Assembly (NCBI GenBank): GCA_015057325.1
Contig: SVEQ01000017.1
Location: 1 to 54,647, forward strand
Direction: 5' to 3'
Length of the DNA: 54,647 nucleotides
Source: Lachnospiraceae bacterium
Lineage (GTDB): Bacteria > Bacillota > Clostridia > Lachnospirales > Lachnospiraceae
The position numbers and the translations under genes are program-made. Under the pieces are notes generated by a model. That model did no database searches and was not told where the DNA came from. It saw only the letters and a program-made list of their open reading frames with translations. Positions within the stretch are counted from its first letter, which is position 1. Each line of letters opens with the position of its first letter. Positions 44,541-54,363 of this stretch are shown here, one piece after another.

Positions 44541-44591
44541 GTAATAAGTGCGTTTTGACGCGATACTATTATATGGAAGGAATTTTGAAAA

Positions 44592-45770
44592 ATGAAGAAA
44601 CAAAGAATTGGTGCAATCATTCTTGCAGGTGCGATGGTACTTAGTATGACCGGATGCGGCAACAATAAGGCAAAGTCTTATTCAAAATATGTTGAACTCG
44701 GCGAGTACAAGGGAATTGAATATACAAAGGAAGTAGCAGAAGTTACTGACGACGATATTCAGTCAAAACTTGATTCATTTGTAAATGGTCTTAAAACAAA
44801 GGAAGAAGTTACAGATCGCGCTGTGGAAGATGGCGATATCGTCAATATAGATTATGTAGGAACAATGGACGGCGAAGAGTTTGAGGGCGGTTCGTCAGAA
44901 GGTTATGATCTTACAATCGGTTCGGGATCATTTATCGATGGATTCGAGACAGGACTTATCGGACATAAGAAGGGTGAAGAAGTTTCTTTAGATCTTAAGT
45001 TCCCGGATGAGTATGCTAACGATCCTGATAAAGCAGGTAAGGACGTTAACTTCAAGGTTACAATCAACACAATTTCAGTTGAGAATACACCTGAACTTAC
45101 AGATGCCTTAGTTAAGGAAAATACAGAGTACGACACAATCGATGCTTACAAGGATTCAATCCGCAAGGAACTTGAAGAGCAGAATCAGACCAATGCAGAC
45201 AATAATGCCAAATCAGACGTATTTGATAAGGTAGTTAAGAATAGTAAGATTACAGGATATGACGAGGAAGAAGTTAAGAAACTTATAGATGATGAGTTCA
45301 AGAACTTCAAGCAGACAGCAGAGAGTTATGCAAGCTACGGATATTCTTACGAGGATGTTCTTTCAATGAACGGTTACACTTCAGAGGATTCTTTGAAGGA
45401 AGGAATCACTAATTACGTAAAAGAGTATCTTAATCAGAAGATGGTTCTTTTCGTTCTTGCAGATAAGGAAGGAATCAAAGTAACTGATGAGGAGATAGAG
45501 AAGGAAGTCAAGACTGTAATGGATACTTACTCAATCAAGAGTGAGGAGGAAGTGTATAACTATTACGGAGAGGATTACTTCCAGGTTAAACTTCTTACAG
45601 ATAAGGTTATGAAGTTCCTTATGGAGAATGCAAAGCAGGTTGAGAGCACAGAGGCTGATACAGAGGAGACTTCAGAGGATTCTTCTGAGGAAGCTACAGA
45701 GGAAGAGACAACAGAGGCTGCTTCAAGCGAAGAAGATACAGAAGAGGAAACAACAGAGGCTGCTGAATAA
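44592..45770 (+). CDS. trigger-factor-like lipoprotein with FKBP peptidyl-prolyl isomerase domain
   Basis: 392 residues. A lipoprotein signal (MVLSMTGCGNN, lipidated Cys near 22) replaces the ribosome-binding N-domain of cytosolic trigger factor. An FKBP-type domain follows (DGDIVNIDYVGTMDGEEF, then FIDGFETGLIGHKKGEE), then the helical chaperone arms (residues ~190-350) and an acidic Glu/Thr/Ser-rich tail. It probably helps fold secreted proteins outside the membrane, much like PrsA. Ribosome site ggaagg upstream. It is followed by greA, which has its own promoter. Confidence 0.85.
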   Translation: MKKQRIGAIILAGAMVLSMTGCGNNKAKSYSKYVELGEYKGIEYTKEVAEVTDDDIQSKLDSFVNGLKTKEEVTDRAVEDGDIVNIDYVGTMDGEEFEGGSSEGYDLTIGSGSFIDGFETGLIGHKKGEEVSLDLKFPDEYANDPDKAGKDVNFKVTINTISVENTPELTDALVKENTEYDTIDAYKDSIRKELEEQNQTNADNNAKSDVFDKVVKNSKITGYDEEEVKKLIDDEFKNFKQTAESYASYGYSYEDVLSMNGYTSEDSLKEGITNYVKEYLNQKMVLFVLADKEGIKVTDEEIEKEVKTVMDTYSIKSEEEVYNYYGEDYFQVKLLTDKVMKFLMENAKQVESTEADTEETSEDSSEEATEEETTEAASSEEDTEEETTEAAE

Positions 45771-45777
45771 TTATTTT

Positions 45778-45806
45778 TTGACAGTCAATATTGGTTGTTG
45801 TATAAT
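45778..45806 (+). promoter_or_regulatory. consensus promoter for greA
   Basis: TTGACA (45778-45783), a 17-base spacer and TATAAT (45801-45806): a full consensus promoter 38 bases before the greA start. Confidence 0.85.
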
Positions 45807-45843
45807 AAGTTTCATTATAATAAAGTATGGAAGGGCGAGTCAG

Positions 45844-46329
45844 ATGGCAGAGAAGAAAAATCTTTTGACAGACAAAGGTCTCAAGAAATTAGAGGATGAG
45901 TTACAGGAGTTACGAGTTGTTAAACGTAAAGAAGTTGCTCAGAAGATTAAGGAAGCAAGAGAGCAGGGAGACTTATCCGAGAACGCAGAGTATGATGCAG
46001 CTAAGGACGAGCAGAAGGATATAGAGGCAAGAATTGAAGAACTTGAGTCAATTCTTAAAAATGTTGAGGTCATTTATTCAGACGAAGTTGACAGTGAGAA
46101 AGTTAATGTTGGATGTGCAGTAACAGTTAAGAGACTTGAAAGCGGTAACGTTGAGAAGTTCAAACTTGTAGGTTCAACAGAGGCAGACTTCCTTAACAAC
46201 AAAATATCCAATGAGTCACCAATCGGTTCAGCTCTTATGGGTTCTAAGGTTGGCGAGATTGTGGAAGTTGAGACACCAAGCGGAACATTCCAGATTGAGA
46301 TATTGGAAATCAGCTTAGATGATGAATAA
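45844..46329 (+). CDS. greA: transcription elongation factor GreA
   Basis: 161 residues, standard length. The N-terminal coiled coil (LTDKGLKKLEDELQEL) carries the acidic tip motif EQGDLSENAEYDAAKDEQ. The C-terminal FKBP-like domain has GSALMGSKVGEIVEVETPSG. It rescues backtracked RNA polymerase by stimulating transcript cleavage. The true ATG is 45844 after gaagggcga; a longer frame upstream is an overlap with the lipoprotein tail. Gene order greA-lysS is common in Firmicutes. Confidence 0.97.
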   Translation: MAEKKNLLTDKGLKKLEDELQELRVVKRKEVAQKIKEAREQGDLSENAEYDAAKDEQKDIEARIEELESILKNVEVIYSDEVDSEKVNVGCAVTVKRLESGNVEKFKLVGSTEADFLNNKISNESPIGSALMGSKVGEIVEVETPSGTFQIEILEISLDDE

Positions 46330-46341
46330 TATGTAATAATC

Positions 46342-46375
46342 AAGGGGAATTGTCGGTGGGCTGTTCCCCTTTTTT
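46342..46375 (+). terminator. greA terminator
   Basis: Stem aaggggaa (46342-46349) with ttcccctt (46364-46371), then a T run. Confidence 0.8.
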
Positions 46376-46469
46376 AATCAATTATATGATGGGTCTGTTT
46401 ATGTAAGCAGTATAATATCACAGGGATATACAAATAACAGAATAATATGATAAAAAAGGAGAATAAATC

Positions 46470-48074
46470 GTGGGAGATAATAAGAATCAACAGCAGGAAC
46501 CGGATATCAATCAGCTTAGAAAGGTTAGAAGAGAGAAGCTTGCTGACCTTCAGGCAGCGGGAAAGGATCCTTTCGTAATTACAAAGTATGATGTAACACA
46601 TCACACAACAGAGTGTGCAGAAGAATATAACAAATTAGAGGCAGAGCTTCTTGCAGGCAGAGAGCCTGTAGATGTATCAGGGCTTCCTGAGGAAGAAGCA
46701 AGACCACTTCGTAAGAAAGATTATGAAGAGCGCAGAGAGATTATGGATGCTAAGCCTATCGAGGTTAGTGTTGCAGGTCGTCTTATGAGCAAGCGTGTAA
46801 TGGGTAAGGCAGCATTTGCCAACATTCAGGACAAGCTTGGCAATGTTCAGTTGTATGTTTCAAGAGACGGAATCGGTGAAGATAATTACGCTGATTTTAA
46901 GAAGTTTGATATCGGTGATATCGTAGGTGTTAAGGGCTTTGTTTTCAGAACCATGACAGGCGAGATTTCCATTCATGCTCATGAAGTTACATTGCTTACA
47001 AAGTCTTTGCAGATACTTCCGGAGAAGTTCCATGGACTTAAGGACGTAGATATGAGATACCGTCAGCGTTACGTTGACCTTATTATGAGTCCTGATGTTA
47101 AAGATACATTTATCAAGAGATCACAGATTATCAGCACGATTCGTAAGTTCCTTGATGCTAAGGGATTTATGGAGGTTGAGACACCTATGCTTGTAAGTAA
47201 TGCCGGTGGTGCGGCTGCTCGTCCTTTCGAGACACATTTTAACGCACTTGATGAGGACTTGAAGCTTCGTATTTCACTTGAGCTTTATCTTAAGAGACTT
47301 ATCGTTGGTGGTCTTGAGAGAGTATATGAGATTGGTCGTGTATTCCGTAACGAGGGACTTGATACAAGACACAATCCTGAGTTTACTTTGATGGAGCTTT
47401 ATCAGGCTTACACTGATTACAACGGAATGATGGATCTTACTGAGGAAATGTACCGTTATGTTGCACAGGAAGTTCTTGGAACAACCAAGATTTCTTATAA
47501 CGGAATCGAGATGGATCTTGGTAAGCCGTTCGAGAGAATTACAATGGTTGACGCTGTTAAGAAATATGCAGGTGTTGACTGGAATGAAGTTAAAGATACA
47601 GAGGCAGCTAAGAAGCTTGCTGATGAGAAGAATATCGAGTACGAAGATCATCACAAGAAGGGTGATATCCTTAACCTCTTCTTCGAGGAGTTCGTTGAGG
47701 AGCATCTTATCCAGCCTACATTTGTTATGGATCATCCGATCGAGATTTCTCCTCTTACTAAGAAGAAACCGGAGAATCCTGAGTACGTTGAGCGTTTCGA
47801 GATGTTCATGAATGGTTGGGAGATGTGTAATGCATATTCCGAGTTAAATGATCCCATCGACCAGAGAGAACGTTTTGCTGAGCAGGATAAACTTGCTGAC
47901 GCAGGTGATGAGGAAGCTAACCACACAGATGAGGACTTCTTAAATGCTCTTGAAATCGGTATGCCACCTACAGGCGGTATCGGATACGGTATCGACAGAC
48001 TTTGTATGTTGCTTACTGATAGTGCAGCGATTAGAGATGTGTTGTTGTTCCCGACAATGAAGTCATTGAGCTGA
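46470..48074 (+). CDS. lysS: lysyl-tRNA synthetase, class II
   Basis: Charges tRNA-Lys. 534 residues. An N-terminal OB-fold anticodon-binding domain ([22 protein letters not shown]) is followed by class II motif 1 ([15 protein letters not shown]), motif 2 ([15 protein letters not shown]) and motif 3 ([12 protein letters not shown]). It is slightly longer than the common ~500 residues because of a polar N-terminal extension. The start is GTG 46470 with aaaggag upstream. It ends in a strong terminator and is the last clearly core gene before the atypical segment. Confidence 0.97.
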   Translation: MGDNKNQQQEPDINQLRKVRREKLADLQAAGKDPFVITKYDVTHHTTECAEEYNKLEAELLAGREPVDVSGLPEEEARPLRKKDYEERREIMDAKPIEVSVAGRLMSKRVMGKAAFANIQDKLGNVQLYVSRDGIGEDNYADFKKFDIGDIVGVKGFVFRTMTGEISIHAHEVTLLTKSLQILPEKFHGLKDVDMRYRQRYVDLIMSPDVKDTFIKRSQIISTIRKFLDAKGFMEVETPMLVSNAGGAAARPFETHFNALDEDLKLRISLELYLKRLIVGGLERVYEIGRVFRNEGLDTRHNPEFTLMELYQAYTDYNGMMDLTEEMYRYVAQEVLGTTKISYNGIEMDLGKPFERITMVDAVKKYAGVDWNEVKDTEAAKKLADEKNIEYEDHHKKGDILNLFFEEFVEEHLIQPTFVMDHPIEISPLTKKKPENPEYVERFEMFMNGWEMCNAYSELNDPIDQRERFAEQDKLADAGDEEANHTDEDFLNALEIGMPPTGGIGYGIDRLCMLLTDSAAIRDVLLFPTMKSLS

Positions 48075-48091
48075 GAAAAACCAGTGTTTAT

Positions 48092-48149
48092 GCGGGTATG
48101 AGTTTACAGGATTCCTATGCACAGGAAGTAAACTCGTACCCGCTTTTTT
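48092..48149 (+). terminator. lysS terminator
   Basis: A 16-bp stem (48092-48107 with 48128-48143, one G-U pair), an inner ttcct/aggaa stem, then six T. Confidence 0.9.
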
Positions 48150-48260
48150 GTTTTTGTTGATGTTAATTACAAGCGTTAGAGGAAAGAATCTTTATCTGTA
48201 TGGCGAAACATTGTATATTGCACCGTACCTGATGAAATAACCAGGAAGTGAGGTTGAAAT

Positions 48261-48488
48261 ATGGCAGAGAAAAAATCAGGAAGCAGGGTGACAATAAGCG
48301 GTTTGGAGAGTTATTTTTCGGAGAAGTTGGAAGTTAACAATCAACTCGGAAGTCTCTTGACAATAGAACCACATACTGATACACTCTGTATCAGTTTAAG
48401 GGCGTTTGCGTCATTTTTTTGTGTGCAATATGGAGAGGGAATAGGTAGCTTAAGATGTGGACATCAGCTAGAGGAGAAGAAACGATAG
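48261..48488 (+). CDS. small hypothetical protein, possibly a degenerate fragment
   Basis: 75 residues beginning MAEKKSGSRVTISGLESYF, with gaagtgagg upstream of the ATG. The first ~33 residues look like coding sequence; the rest (LCISLRAFASFFCVQY) has an unusual Cys/Phe content suggesting loss of frame. I do not recognise a family. It lies in the 526-base gap between lysS and the surface protein gene, which otherwise holds only the terminator and the small frame at 48455. Confidence 0.3.
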   Translation: MAEKKSGSRVTISGLESYFSEKLEVNNQLGSLLTIEPHTDTLCISLRAFASFFCVQYGEGIGSLRCGHQLEEKKR

Positions 48489-48568
48489 AGGCGAGGCGGA
48501 GAGAGCTGCTGGAAAAGGGGTTTGAGCTTTTTTTCGACGAAAACCATCAAGACCGTCCCCATGATTGA
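48455..48568 (+). pseudogene. 37-codon remnant resembling a TetR regulator N-terminus
   Basis: The frame reads MWTSARGEETIEARRRELL then EKGFELFFDEN before stopping at 48566-48568. The spacing of EARRRELLEKGFELF recalls helix 1 of TetR/AcrR DNA-binding domains, but no helix-turn-helix follows. It overlaps the end of the preceding small frame. Likely a truncated leftover in a decayed segment; chance similarity is possible. Confidence 0.25.
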
Positions 48569-48600
48569 AGTAGTTAACAAATGTAGGAGGAAAGCGATAT

Positions 48601-51600
48601 ATGAAAACAAAAAAGATTAGCAAAAGGATCATCTCTCTCATCCTGATTTTTGCGATGGTGCTGGGAGCAGTGCCGCTGCCCTTTACGCCGGGGACTATGG
48701 TGGCGTATGCGGACGATAGTGTGGCATACATCGATGCCGATGGGAAGACGAAGACCATAAGCGATTACACCGTCCTCACGGGGGAAGAGCAAGAGATCGG
48801 GAAGGGCGACACTGAGAAGTGGTACGTCGTAAACAGTGATATTCACTTCGACGAACCTCTCGTTTTAAAAGGCAATGTGAATATCATCCTCGTGGACGGA
48901 AAAAACGTGACTTTCGGATCCGAAAACAACCGCATAGGTAGTAGTTACTGTATTTTAAGTGGGTATGATAACTTGTCGACCGGCAAACCACATCTGTATG
49001 ATCTTAAAATATTTGGGCAGGCCGGTGGCACAGGTGCATTGACGATTTATGAAGAATCGAAAAAGAATTACGAAACCGAGCCCGAATCCGTATCCATCTA
49101 TGTTGACGAGTATTACCAGTATGGAGGCAAGGTTACTATAGATAATACCGGTAATTATGGTAATTGTTTAAATACATATACGAGTTTCAACCTGAATAAA
49201 GGCAATTTATCGCTTATTTCTGCCGGTAAGTATGCAATAAACGCAGAGATAGCCACTATCACCAATGCAAAAGTCACTGCCAAAGCGACCGGAGAGAACG
49301 GCTGCGCAATAAAAAGCAAGTATAACATCGGCATCACCAACAGCGAAGTGACTGCTGAAGCCACCGGAGCAGGCGGCTGCGCAATTTATACCAGTGATGC
49401 CGGGATCAACATCACCGACAGCAAGGTGACCGCTACGGGAGAAGGCGGGATCAAGACCTACACCGGGAATAACGCAGGATTTGTTAAGCTGTCGCTTTCG
49501 GGTTCGGATCATTTTGTTCAGGCCAGCAACTACGTTGCGAATATAGTATACGTAATGGCCGGAAAACACCTCACAGATAACACCGGCAATCTTTACGGTG
49601 GCAGAGAGATCACAGCCCTGACTTCCGGCCAGGTCACCGCCATCGCCGGCAAGAAGCTTGTCCCCGCCTATGGGGTCGGGACAGACAATATGCTCCACGG
49701 CACCATAACGGCATCCCCCAATGCTTTTAGTAAGGATGCTTTCGGCAATCTCTCCGATGCAGGCAGGACTGTTACGCTGACGATAACCCCGGAAGCGAGC
49801 TATACCCTTTCCTCGCTGACAGTCACGAAAGCGGGCGGCGGTACAGTTGATATCAGTGGTTCCGGAAACACGCGAACCTTTACCATGCCTGCCGAAAGTG
49901 TCTTGGTCAGTGCAATGTTCGAGCAGCCGGCTGTCGCCTACCTGGATGCAAGCGGGACGGAGCAATCCTGTACCTCCTACACGGCACTCACCGGCGGCGA
50001 GGCGACCACACTTGCGGCCGGCTGGTACGTTGTGCAGAAGAATACATGCGCCACATATACCGGCAGACTCACATTAGACGGCAATGTAAATCTTATTCTC
50101 GAAGACGGCGCAAAGCTGCTTGTCGGCGAGGAAAACAGCCCGGTCTCCGGCAGGGGTATCAATAGCAATACAAATACCCTCAACCAAGGTTACGGATATA
50201 ACCTTACCATCTACGGTCAGAGCACGGACAAAAATACCGCCGGAACTCTGTATGTTTATAGTAATAACAGCTCGGACGAAGAATATAGCGGTATTAAACT
50301 GGAACAGAATAGCGTTCTCACCCTGAACGGCGGCAATGTGGAGGTCCACCGCACCGGCAATAAAGGCTACGGAATCTACAGCTACGATTTTGTCATGAAC
50401 GGCGGTGATCTGCAGGTTAATAGTAAAAATGAAGCCGGCATCTATGTGTACAATGGTATTACCATAAACGGCGGCACTCTCAGCACCAGCGGCGGCAGCA
50501 CGGGACATGGCCTTCGTGCCGAAAACGGCAGTATCACCATAAACGGCGGCAGCGTCACCGCCATCGTAAAGGACCCCGGCAGTATGAAGCATTCTCCTGC
50601 CATCATCACAGCGAAGGGCTCTCAAAGCATTATCATAAATGGCGGCAAGGTAACGGCAAATACCGGTATCCAAGCCAACGGAGGCAGTATTATTCTTGGG
50701 TTTTCCGATGCTGACGACAGTATCGAGGCAGAATCTTATTCTACCATGTCGGGGGGGGACATCAGGGTCGCAGAGGGTAAATGCTTCTGTATCGCAGGTA
50801 ACGAAACGAAAGTATACAGTGGCACGCTGACGAGCGACCAGCTGACTGCCATAGCGAATAAGAAACTCTATCCCGCTTACGGTGTCTTCATCGGGACTGT
50901 CAGGAATGGCACGGTGTCCGCGTCCTGTGAGGCCTTCGCCATGACGGATTTTGACAGTGCATACAAAAACGTTACCCTGACGGTGACGCCTGATACGGGT
51001 TTCACCATCGGCAGTGTGATCTATAACGACGGCAGTGACCACACAATTACGCCGGTGAATGGGGAATATAGCTTTACGATGCCGGCAAGGGACGTGAACG
51101 TTACGGTTACGTTCCTGAAATCTCTTGACTACAGCGATATCACGATCGACTCCATCGCCGATCAGACCTACACGGGCAGCACTATCACGCCGGCTGTCAT
51201 AGTTAAAGATGGCGACACGACACTGGAGCAGGGAACGGACTATACGGTTTCGTACAGCAATAACATCAATGCGGGCAAAGCTGCAGTTACGATCACAGGC
51301 CAGGGCAGTTACAGCGGCGAGATAACGAGGAACTTTACGATCACGCAGAAGGCCGTCACCATCACAGCGAATGACCAGAGCATAGAGCTGGGCGCTTCCA
51401 TTGCGACGGGTACGGATAAGGTAAGCGTTACAGGCGAAGGTCTTGTGAGCGGACATAGGCTCAGTGCAGTAACGCTGAGCACCGAAAACCCGGGAACCGT
51501 CGTGGGTGAGTATGTCGACGCGATCGTACCAAGCGCGGCAAAGATCATGAGCGGTATGACAGATGTGACGGCCAACTATGCCATTACCTATGTAAACGGC

Positions 51601-53913
51601 AAGCTGAGCGTTACTAAGATCAAGGCGAGGGTCACGAACCTTCCGAAAGAAAAAACAGGTTTTGTATACGACGGAGAGACTCATGAACTGATCACGGCAG
51701 GGGAAGCAGATACAGGCATGGAGTACGCTTTGGGAGAAAATGCCACCACTGCGCCGACCGGCGGTTACAGCGAGAACGTTCCGAATGCAGCGGATGCCAA
51801 AAACTATTACGTCTGGTATCGTGCCAAAGCGGATGACAACCATGAAGCAGGTGATGCGGATGTGCTGACCGTAAAGATCGCCAAGGCCAATCCTTCTATA
51901 GCAACGAGACCGACAGCTTCGCCGATCAGCTATGGCCAGACGCTGGCGAACAGTAATCTGACAAATGGCGCGGCAAAGCTTGGTGAAATGCCTGTAGCAG
52001 GTAGCTTTGCATGGAGCGATGAAACGATCGCCCCTGTGGTATCGAACAGCAATACTACTACATATACGGTAATCTTTACCCCCACGGACAGTGCTAATAT
52101 CAACGAGACGAGCTGTGAGCTGACACTGACGGTGAATAAGGCGGATATCCCGGCTGAAAAGATCACTCCTCCGACAGCAAATTCACTGACCTATACCGGC
52201 TCTGCCCAGGAGCTGATCAATCCCGGTGCAGTTTCCGATGGCCTGGGCACCATGAAGTATGCTTTTGCAAAGGTTTTGGATACGGATAACCCTCCGGCGG
52301 CCCCTACGGAGGAGGCGGCTTATAACAGCTCCGTTCCCACAGCCATAAAGGGCGGAGAATATTATGTCTGGTATATGGTAAAGGGGGATGCGAACCATAA
52401 GGATAAGACACCTGCCTCTGTAAAGGTGACCATCTCGAAGGAACACATTAAATCAGAGATAATGAAGACGATTGAGGTTCAGGCCGGCAGCGATGTGCCT
52501 GTTTCTGTAAATCTCAAAGCATATCTGGGAGAGAATGCGAGTACGAGTGAGATAACGACGGGGGAGAACCAGACGGGTACACTTACGTTTTCCGATGTAG
52601 CAATGGGTTTAGATAAGTATACATTGTCATTCAAAGTTACATCCGAGCCAGGAGGATGCGGCAGTATTATCCTTAGGGCTCAGACAGAGAATCATCAGAC
52701 GTACTGTCTGACAATTCCTGTTGAAGCGAAGGCAATCACTACCGAGGTGAAACTGGAAGAGGCTCCGGGGGTGGACTCGGCAGTTGAGGGCGTTGTGGTC
52801 AGCGGACTGGATACATATACGGACGAACAGAGTGGAACGACAGTAAAAGTCGAACTGGATGTAAAGACTGAAAGTGAAGAATCTGTGAATCCTACAGTTG
52901 CGGCAAATATCACAAGTGCAATCGCGCAGATCTTCTCCAGCGTGGAAAGCACACTGGTTAAAAAGGAATACCTGGATATTTCGGTCAAAAAAAACGTAGG
53001 AGAAGGAAATGCCGAGACGGTTAGCGATGTGGGGCGGCCAATAGAGCTCGCCGTAAAATACGATCTGAGCGGTAAGTTCAATCCGGTTGTATTAAGAGAA
53101 CATGGCGGAGCGGTCAGAGCTTTTGAGGCGCTTGCGGAAAAGCCCTCGCAGGAAGACTTTCGGGATGCTACTTTCTATGTTGACCGGACGACGTGGATCA
53201 TATATATCTACACGGAGTTCTTTTCAACCTATTCCATTGCCTATGCGACGACGGCATCCTATACGGTGAAGTTTGATGCACAGGGCGGAAGCGCTGTGGA
53301 TGACCGTATTGTGACAGAGGGCGGAACGATTGGGACGCTCCCGGACAGTACGAGGAGTGGCTATACCCTTGTGGGGTGGTTTACGAAAACTACCGGTGGG
53401 ACAAAACTGACTACATCCACGGTGATCAACGCAGATACTATCTATTATGCACAATGGAAGCAGAACAGCTCCGGCGGCGGAACGCCGGCAAAGACAAGCG
53501 ATTCTGGTTCAGAAATAGATTCGGGTGCCAATAATGAATCAAATTCTAGTGAGGATGGTACTACAGAAGATAGTACAGATTCAAATAATAGTACTGCGGT
53601 TGTTTCTAATGTCAAAACACCTTCAAAGGTGAAGATTAAGTCAGCAAAGAATAACAAAAAGAAGACTGTTACGGTTAAATGGAAAAAGATCAATGGAGTA
53701 AAGGAATATGAAGTTCAGTATGCGCTCAATAAGAAGTTTTCTAAGGGGAAGAAAACGAAAGTAGTAAAATCCTCCCAAAAATCATCTCTTTCCATAAAGA
53801 AGCTTAAGAAGGGTAAGACCTATTATGTCAGAGTCAGAGCCTATGCTTTAGATGGAAATAAAAAGGTATATGGAGCCTGGAGCAGTAAAAAGAAGATCAC
53901 AATTAAGAAATGA
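48601..53913 (+). CDS. large multidomain cell-surface protein
   Basis: 1770 residues. A signal peptide (LILIFAMVLGAVPLPF) is followed by two tandem ~400-residue modules (about 39-444 and 445-840). Each opens VAYIDADG/VAYLDASG, has NVNIILVDG/NVNLILEDG, then beta-helix-like INGG repeats, and closes with FTMPAESV/FTMPARDV. Next come MBG/YDG-type Ig-like repeats (IADQTYTGSTITPAV and others, ~845-1290), a poorly defined region, an InlB_B repeat (VKFDAQGGSAVDDRIVTEGG to YYAQWK), a Ser/Asn linker and a C-terminal Lys-rich fibronectin III domain (TVKWKKINGVKEYEVQY). No LPXTG is seen. AGGAGG sets the ATG. Adhesion or glycan contact is likely. GC is higher than neighbours until the linker. Confidence 0.85.
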   Translation: MKTKKISKRIISLILIFAMVLGAVPLPFTPGTMVAYADDSVAYIDADGKTKTISDYTVLTGEEQEIGKGDTEKWYVVNSDIHFDEPLVLKGNVNIILVDGKNVTFGSENNRIGSSYCILSGYDNLSTGKPHLYDLKIFGQAGGTGALTIYEESKKNYETEPESVSIYVDEYYQYGGKVTIDNTGNYGNCLNTYTSFNLNKGNLSLISAGKYAINAEIATITNAKVTAKATGENGCAIKSKYNIGITNSEVTAEATGAGGCAIYTSDAGINITDSKVTATGEGGIKTYTGNNAGFVKLSLSGSDHFVQASNYVANIVYVMAGKHLTDNTGNLYGGREITALTSGQVTAIAGKKLVPAYGVGTDNMLHGTITASPNAFSKDAFGNLSDAGRTVTLTITPEASYTLSSLTVTKAGGGTVDISGSGNTRTFTMPAESVLVSAMFEQPAVAYLDASGTEQSCTSYTALTGGEATTLAAGWYVVQKNTCATYTGRLTLDGNVNLILEDGAKLLVGEENSPVSGRGINSNTNTLNQGYGYNLTIYGQSTDKNTAGTLYVYSNNSSDEEYSGIKLEQNSVLTLNGGNVEVHRTGNKGYGIYSYDFVMNGGDLQVNSKNEAGIYVYNGITINGGTLSTSGGSTGHGLRAENGSITINGGSVTAIVKDPGSMKHSPAIITAKGSQSIIINGGKVTANTGIQANGGSIILGFSDADDSIEAESYSTMSGGDIRVAEGKCFCIAGNETKVYSGTLTSDQLTAIANKKLYPAYGVFIGTVRNGTVSASCEAFAMTDFDSAYKNVTLTVTPDTGFTIGSVIYNDGSDHTITPVNGEYSFTMPARDVNVTVTFLKSLDYSDITIDSIADQTYTGSTITPAVIVKDGDTTLEQGTDYTVSYSNNINAGKAAVTITGQGSYSGEITRNFTITQKAVTITANDQSIELGASIATGTDKVSVTGEGLVSGHRLSAVTLSTENPGTVVGEYVDAIVPSAAKIMSGMTDVTANYAITYVNGKLSVTKIKARVTNLPKEKTGFVYDGETHELITAGEADTGMEYALGENATTAPTGGYSENVPNAADAKNYYVWYRAKADDNHEAGDADVLTVKIAKANPSIATRPTASPISYGQTLANSNLTNGAAKLGEMPVAGSFAWSDETIAPVVSNSNTTTYTVIFTPTDSANINETSCELTLTVNKADIPAEKITPPTANSLTYTGSAQELINPGAVSDGLGTMKYAFAKVLDTDNPPAAPTEEAAYNSSVPTAIKGGEYYVWYMVKGDANHKDKTPASVKVTISKEHIKSEIMKTIEVQAGSDVPVSVNLKAYLGENASTSEITTGENQTGTLTFSDVAMGLDKYTLSFKVTSEPGGCGSIILRAQTENHQTYCLTIPVEAKAITTEVKLEEAPGVDSAVEGVVVSGLDTYTDEQSGTTVKVELDVKTESEESVNPTVAANITSAIAQIFSSVESTLVKKEYLDISVKKNVGEGNAETVSDVGRPIELAVKYDLSGKFNPVVLREHGGAVRAFEALAEKPSQEDFRDATFYVDRTTWIIYIYTEFFSTYSIAYATTASYTVKFDAQGGSAVDDRIVTEGGTIGTLPDSTRSGYTLVGWFTKTTGGTKLTTSTVINADTIYYAQWKQNSSGGGTPAKTSDSGSEIDSGANNESNSSEDGTTEDSTDSNNSTAVVSNVKTPSKVKIKSAKNNKKKTVTVKWKKINGVKEYEVQYALNKKFSKGKKTKVVKSSQKSSLSIKKLKKGKTYYVRVRAYALDGNKKVYGAWSSKKKITIKK

Positions 53914-54012
53914 TTTTTGATTCTCCCGCCCCCCTGGGAGTCGGGAAGGGGCACGGGGTAGGAATGGTACCTGACCCTCTCAAAGCTTTAAACTGAATAC
54001 AATCTAACTAAA

Positions 54013-54058
54013 GAGACTTCGAATCTTGCAAAAATGCAGGATCCGGGGTCTTTTTTTT
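54013..54058 (+). terminator. terminator after the surface protein gene
   Basis: A 16-position stem with one mismatch (54015-54030 with 54035-54050), loop aaaa, then eight T. Confidence 0.82.
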
Positions 54059-54109
54059 ATGGTATCAAAATGTACACATTTAGGAACTCACAGAAAGGAG
54101 AACATTTTT

Positions 54110-54253
54110 ATGAAACGTTATGGTTATCACAGAACAAGTACGAGAGAGCAGCATCTGGAGCTAATCATCACAGAAGTTGACCGCCTTGGTAGAAACAAGA
54201 AGGAGACATTAGCTGATAAGTCAGAATGGGCTAATGAAAATGGAAAGTTTTAA
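54110..54253 (+). pseudogene. serine recombinase/resolvase with in-frame internal deletion
   Basis: 47 residues. The start MKRYGYHRTSTREQHLE is the N-terminus of a resolvase-type serine recombinase (catalytic Ser in RTSTREQ). It runs directly into IITEVDRLGRNKKETL, the DRLGRN motif that lies roughly 50-60 residues further on in intact proteins, then ENGKF and a stop. The intervening catalytic core and the DNA-binding domain are missing. A good ribosome site (gaaaggag) is retained. I read this as a deletion relic; expression of a mini-protein is possible. Confidence 0.75.
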
Positions 54254-54301
54254 TGTAACCATTGCAAATATAACTGCTTCGAAGTAAAATAGTGACAGGA
54301 G

Positions 54302-54336
54302 GGCGCAAATCGTCCAGTGGACGATTGTTCTGCGCC
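54302..54336 (+). repeat. strong hairpin before the Rrf2 remnant
   Basis: aatcgtcc/ggacgatt (54308-54315 with 54319-54326, loop agt) lies inside ggcgca/tgcgcc (54302-54307 with 54331-54336). No T-tract follows, so it is not a terminator; it may be a leader structure or part of a mobile element. Confidence 0.5.
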
Positions 54337-54363
54337 GACCGAAATGGAATGGAGAGAATAAAA

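Noticed and set aside
49207-49965. 252-codon minus-strand frame in the surface protein gene
   Set aside because: Same reason; sequence is Cys/Arg-rich shadow.
50074-51843. 589-codon minus-strand frame in the surface protein gene
   Set aside because: Long only because the foreign GC-richer segment has few reverse stops; no domain signatures and the plus-strand reading is clear.
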